From Hedera helix (Eukaryota; Streptophyta; Magnoliopsida; Apiales; Araliaceae): 64,000 nt of DNA. The notes beneath the pieces were generated by a model. The model had not been told where the DNA came from. It saw nothing but the letters and a program-made list of their open reading frames with translations, and ran no database searches. The DNA lies in the NCBI GenBank assembly GCA_947179155.2, contig OX359280.1, positions 11,027,001-11,091,000 on the forward strand, written 5' to 3'. Each line of letters opens with the position of its first letter. Within the stretch, counting starts at the first letter, position 1. Positions 59,813 to 64,000 of this stretch are shown piece by piece. Position numbers and translations under genes: made by a program.

Positions 59813-60705
59813 TCACCGTCGACTACGGCAAACTGCCCTAAGAAAAGCCTGCTGAGCCAACTCATCAACTATCCTGCGACGAATCCAACGCCGGCTGTTA
59901 CCTGCCTCCCTAGGGTATCTCAAAACCCGATGCCTTAGTCGATCAAACGAAGTGTCAAGGGCATACTCCAAAGTGTCGATCCTAGCGGATCAAACTCTCC
60001 TAGTGGACCAGAGCCATACCTCATGCATCTGCATCCTGTCAACTCTCTCCCTAACAAGCTCAGCCCTGATGGTCTGAAGAACTGTCTGACTTGCCATCTC
60101 CCTAGTGTCCAATCTCTCAATCGTCTGCCTCAGCTGACTATTCTGGATCATAAGCTGCTGCACAGTAGGACCTATTTGCGGTGCAGCCTATTCTAACTGC
60201 TTAACCTTAGCCTGCAGATCGGCCACATTCATCTCTCTCTGGCATGCCTCATCCCTATACACATTTTCCATCTGCTGATGGACAACGTTTTGCTCCTCCA
60301 GATGAGTAATACGGGCCTCCCGCTCCTCAACAATCTGCTCTAGATCCTCAATACGAATGGCGTACTCCATGAGTAAATCAGTCTGAAAATGATGGTAGAC
60401 AGGAGTCCCTCCGCGGGTACCTCCTCAGCAGCTCCCTCAACCTCCATCTCTGGCTGGTCCTCCCCAGACTCCTCGCCCCAAGCGGGGTCATCCTCAGACT
60501 CAGCCACCTGGTCCTGACTGCCGAACCTCATAACACCGCCTCTAATAGGCTCTGCGGTATCCCTACTATCTTCCTATTTCGAGTCGGACTCTCCTATTGG
60601 TGATATAGGTGCAACAGGTGCATATCCTACCAACTGCTGCGTATCCATTGGTATGTCAATGAATACCACGTCCTCTCGAGCTTCACTCGTCTCGCCTATA
60701 GCCAT
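59813..60705 (-). pseudogene. E: extra coiled-coil ORF upstream of gag
   Basis: ATG at complement 60705-60703 (MAIGETSEAREDVVFID). An acidic stretch follows (AESEDDPAWGEESGEDQPEM). After a one-base frameshift near 60395 a heptad-type coiled coil is read (YAIRIEDLEQIVEEREARI, THLEEQNVVHQQMENVYRD, NVADLQAKVKQLE, a stop, TVQQLMIQNSQLRQTIERL), ending with a stop at 59815-59813. Total about 295 codons. An in-frame stop also lies early (after GESDSK). It is on the same strand as gag and separated from it by about 400 bp. No enzyme domain is seen; I do not recognise the protein. Confidence 0.7.
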
Positions 60706-60926
60706 CCTACAACACAACAGAAAAACTAACATCAATACAGCAATAAAATATATTCATTGAAGAAATGAAATTATATTTCATTGGGTACGACTCAACTCGA
60801 TGAATTTCCCAATTCATCAAAACCACATATGATAAATCTCCCCGATTTATCTCATAATACTCGATACGAGTTTACTACTAAGGTTATAACTTAGGTTTCG
60901 CAATCCTAACGTTTCTAACCTACAAC
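60706..60926 (-). other. leader of E between PBS and upstream ORF
   Basis: No coding seen; contains repeated CGAGTT/AATTCATC text. Confidence 0.5.
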
Positions 60927-60939
60927 TCTGATACCAACA
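60927..60939 (-). other. primer binding site of E
   Basis: On the minus strand TTGGTATCAGAGT directly follows the 5' LTR end GGGCGTCACA. It matches the initiator Met tRNA PBS, as in element D. Confidence 0.85.
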
Positions 60940-63669
60940 TGTGACGCCCTCAAATTCAGGTCCTAATCACCCGAATTCAGTCATCACGATCCAATACAAA
61001 CATCCACCTCTAAACAACATACAATAACTAAATGCGAAATAATAAACATATGTTGTTCATTCAAATTGTGTTACTAGTCCCAAGATACGGTAACCTTACA
61101 AAAAAGTACACAAATACTCTTAATAAAGTACTTAAGGTTTACATCACAAAACAAGTAATTTTAGTTAGACGAATAAACTAAAGACTGTCTCTTGAAGTTT
61201 ATCACTTCATTTTTCCCCTACCTTTGTTCTTTTTAGAAGTCTCGGGTTTCACTGCAATAAGGTTCATGATATAGCAAGGGTGAGCAACTAGTTTGCTCAA
61301 CAAGTTTAAATAACAACAAGAGACAATATATATCATGAATGAAAGGGAATAGCTGAAACAATTCAACAATATGAATAACACAATTAACTTGATTGGAAAG
61401 ACCTAACATTAATAAAGTTGGTCTAACAATTAACATTGTGTATAATGGTATGGATACATTTACTAAGACTATTCAACTAGCACAGAAGTCAAACACATAA
61501 CACACATAGTCAACATATTATCATTAACCCTTTAGATAATTAATCAAACTTAGGTTGATGATTTAAGAATTTAACTAAGATTTTCTTAAGTGTTAAACAC
61601 TTATTAAACTTTGAAAATATTTCTTATAATTGCTTAATTAAAACTCTGTTAAATACATTATGTTTTATAACGTCAACCTCTTTTAATTACCAATTAATTT
61701 TAATTAAATAGTAATTAACTAATCATCTTTAGTTATTACTAAATAAACAACTATTATGTTTACTTATTATTTAATGGTTAATTAAATAACAATTAATTAA
61801 ATGATAAATCTTATCTATTTTGGATTGTCATTGATAACCAATTCAAAAGTTTTCTGCTCTCCTATCGTCGAGTGAATCATCACTCTACGATTTGTATTGT
61901 CTGCCTTAGCAGACTTACTCTACGAATCATATGGTCTGCCTCAGCAACTCATTCGACGATCAAATGCAGTTCTATGACCAGAGTGATCTCACCCTACGAT
62001 TACTATACAATGGCCAAGACCTGACCGATGCTACTCTACGATAGCCGAGGGATTAACCGAGGCCACTCTACGATCTGCCCGACACATGCCGAGACGATTC
62101 TACGATCGTCGAGCGAAATTCTATGTTCGACATAATCCACTCTACGATCGTCGAGACTACTCTACGTTTCTAAAAAATGATGTTAATTGTTTACATATGA
62201 GCTCTACAATCAGAGTGGGTTCACTCTATGATCATAGAGTTCACACTACCACTTACCAAAAACTTAATAATGCTCCTAGATTTCAGTTTTAAACACAACA
62301 GTGAATATATTAACCCTTCTGGTTTTAAATCTGAGAACAACCAAACAACTAACACCATACAACTATAACACTGAGTGTTGTAGAAGTTTTGGACATAATG
62401 CTTAACTCATCACAGATTCATTTAGACATTTAGTCCAATTACTTGGTGAACCTACTGTGTCTGGTTTTTAACTCAGGAATACAAAACATTTAATTTTTTG
62501 ACATAATGAAACTCTGAGTTTTGAAAATAATGCTTGGACACATAGTTCTACCCAAAACTGTCTCTTAGTCATTTTAACAAATACTCGGTGAATATTCTGA
62601 GTTATTCATATACATATTACTACACATAATAACCTCCATCCTTAACATTACCTTATACCACCTGGACTCTCGATGGTCCTAAAAACATCACAGCCCAAAA
62701 ATAGACAAGAAGCTACAATGACTAATAAAACAGATTCATTTTATACCTTAACGTTGGGCTGAGATGAAGTTGGTTTCTAGTTGCTGCTTCTCTTCTTTTC
62801 CCGAAGTAGGTGATGTAGCCAGAGGACATTCACCCCCACAACTAATACCACCGAAATCTTAATGACAGACTCTTGAAGTTTCTTTTACAGTAGTCCTTAC
62901 TCACGACAACTCTCTCTTTTTCTCTATCTCTCTCACTATCGGATGAAATTTGACAATGAGGAGAATGAGATAATAAGCAACAATATAATGATACTCCTTC
63001 CCTTCACTTGTGCAATCCTTTCCCACGTGAAGGCTTTCCCTGCTCACATGATGGCTCCTCCTGACTTCTTCTCTGTTTTCTCTCATCTCAGACGTTACTT
63101 AGCTTATCCCAATTTTAGTGCCACCTGGACTCAATTAACTAACAGAGCTTCTCTCCCTTATTCAGTTAATGCAATAACATTTTACTAAACCAACACATTT
63201 GGCCCAATCTGAAAATGAAAGAAGAATGGATCCAATAACAATATTAGCCCAATTTGTAATACTTTAATTTTAATATTCCTTACTTCTCAATGATCACCCT
63301 CGTTAAATTAATAACTAAGGTTTAATTAATAAAATATTAATTCTTGCCTTACAATTAAATAATTAATTTAATTATTTAATTGTTTAAGTAATCCATTTTT
63401 AACACTAAAGCCCATATTCAAATTATTAAAATTTATAATTTAAATTTAACACCATAGTTAATGTAATTAACCATTAAATCTTAATTTAAATCTTCTTGTT
63501 ATTATAACCTTTGGGTTAATCCATTAATTTAATTATATTAGTGGCACCCTTTAATTCAAAATAACAATTTATCACATAAAGGTTTAAATAAACCACACAA
63601 AATCTACATCATTAGAAATTAATTCTTTATTTAATTAATAATGAAGTTCAAATTTTTTTTGTCATTACA
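60940..63669 (-). repeat. 5' LTR of E (2730 bp)
   Basis: Minus-strand ends TGTAATGAC and GAGGGCGTCACA. It holds the stem-loop (61272-61307), the CTCTACGATC island (61860-62250) and an AT-palindrome block. The frames 62901-63086 and 62943-63188 have identical copies in the 3' LTR (54070-54255 and 54112-54357) only because the LTRs are copies. Confidence 0.9.
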
Positions 63670-64000
63670 ATCACCCTTCCCTAGAAATAGTGCCAAAGTT
63701 TTCTACTAGCAATGATCATAGCATAAGCACATTTTTCCAAGTTCGGATACCTGGTTTCTTTGTCCCTTAATGTATGACTTACATAGTAAATCAGACACTA
63801 TCTACCACCCTCTTCCCAAACAATACCACCTCGATAACTAATGAACTGACAACTAAATACAGATAAAGAGGTTTCGAACGAAAGAGGTTTTTATAATAAA
63901 GGAGCCAAAGATAAGTACATTTGAATTCCCTGGAAATCATCCTCACACTCTAAAGTTCACTGAAAAGTCTTATCATTATTTGGACCCCTCAAAGTGTCAA
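63670..64000 (-). pseudogene. Tat-like pol continued: RT/RNase H junction (decayed)
   Basis: Minus-strand text such as SKPLYLYLVVS, then EVVLFGKRVVDSV, VIH-stop-GTKKPGIRTWKNVLMLWSLL and NFGTISREG corresponds to the start of the RNase H region of Tat-type elements. It joins the pol pieces at 46464 once E and one atcac copy are removed. Stops are frequent. It continues beyond the window. Confidence 0.7.

Larger units (their letters stand above)
46465..63669 (-). mobile_element. element 'E': Tekay-type chromovirus, minus strand, complete but damaged
   Basis: 17205 bp flanked by a perfect 5-bp TSD atcac (46460-46464 and 63670-63674). The 5' LTR is 60940-63669, the internal domain 54840-60939 and the 3' LTR 46465-54839. 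The 3' LTR is enlarged by a nested solo LTR and an Athila-like piece. PBS for initiator Met tRNA, PPT, gag, zinc knuckles, protease, RT, RNase H, integrase and a chromodomain region are all present in the Ty3/gypsy order. Stops and frameshifts in gag and pol make it non-autonomous now. Confidence 0.93.

Overview
The window looks like repeat-dense nuclear DNA from a flowering plant, probably a eudicot. It is AT-rich, has spliced genes with GT-AG introns, many MITEs and several lineages of plant Ty3/gypsy retrotransposons (Tekay-type chromovirus, Tat/Ogre-like, Athila-like). I cannot name the species. Only two host genes are supported: a four-exon YAE1-like gene on the plus strand (30710-33437) and a two-exon short-chain dehydrogenase of the ABA2/xanthoxin dehydrogenase type on the minus strand (37073-41688). 

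Left part (1-30128): the end of a large LTR with a tandemly duplicated 3' end, a patch of palindromic DNA-transposon-like repeats, two MITEs, and then a 25-kb stack of nested LTRs that resolves by target-site duplications (TSDs). Solo LTR 'A' (4750-30107, TSD tcaaa) is inserted in a small hairpin MITE. A contains solo LTR 'K' (7043-9198, TSD ggcca), solo LTR 'B' (11320-14454, minus orientation, TSD caaat) and solo LTR 'C' (14552-29640, TSD gaatt). C in turn contains 'D' (16991-28383, TSD tatga), a complete but protein-less element with two 4545-bp LTRs that differ at only about ten positions. 

Middle part (30129-42897): the two host genes, their introns and intergenic DNA, with Stowaway-like and other MITEs, a decayed gag fragment and inverted repeats in the large first intron of the dehydrogenase gene, and a TATA box plus CACGTG G-box just upstream of its start codon. 

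Right part (42898-64000): a decayed minus-strand Tat-like element (3' LTR, an antisense coiled-coil ORF, integrase, RNase H). It is split by 'E' (46465-63669, TSD atcac), a minus-strand Tekay-type chromovirus with damaged but recognisable gag, protease, reverse transcriptase, RNase H, integrase and chromodomain, plus an extra coiled-coil ORF upstream of gag. The left LTR of E holds solo LTR 'F' (47190-51434, TSD taaat) and an Athila-like pol fragment. The broken Tat pol resumes at 63670 and runs off the window. 

The points most worth a second look are the very young giant-LTR non-coding element D, the GC-rich hairpin or repeat islands found in nearly every giant LTR, a stem-loop shared by all LTR copies of the giant families (A-F), and the two extra retrotransposon ORFs. 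All of this is read by eye; no alignment or database search was run.
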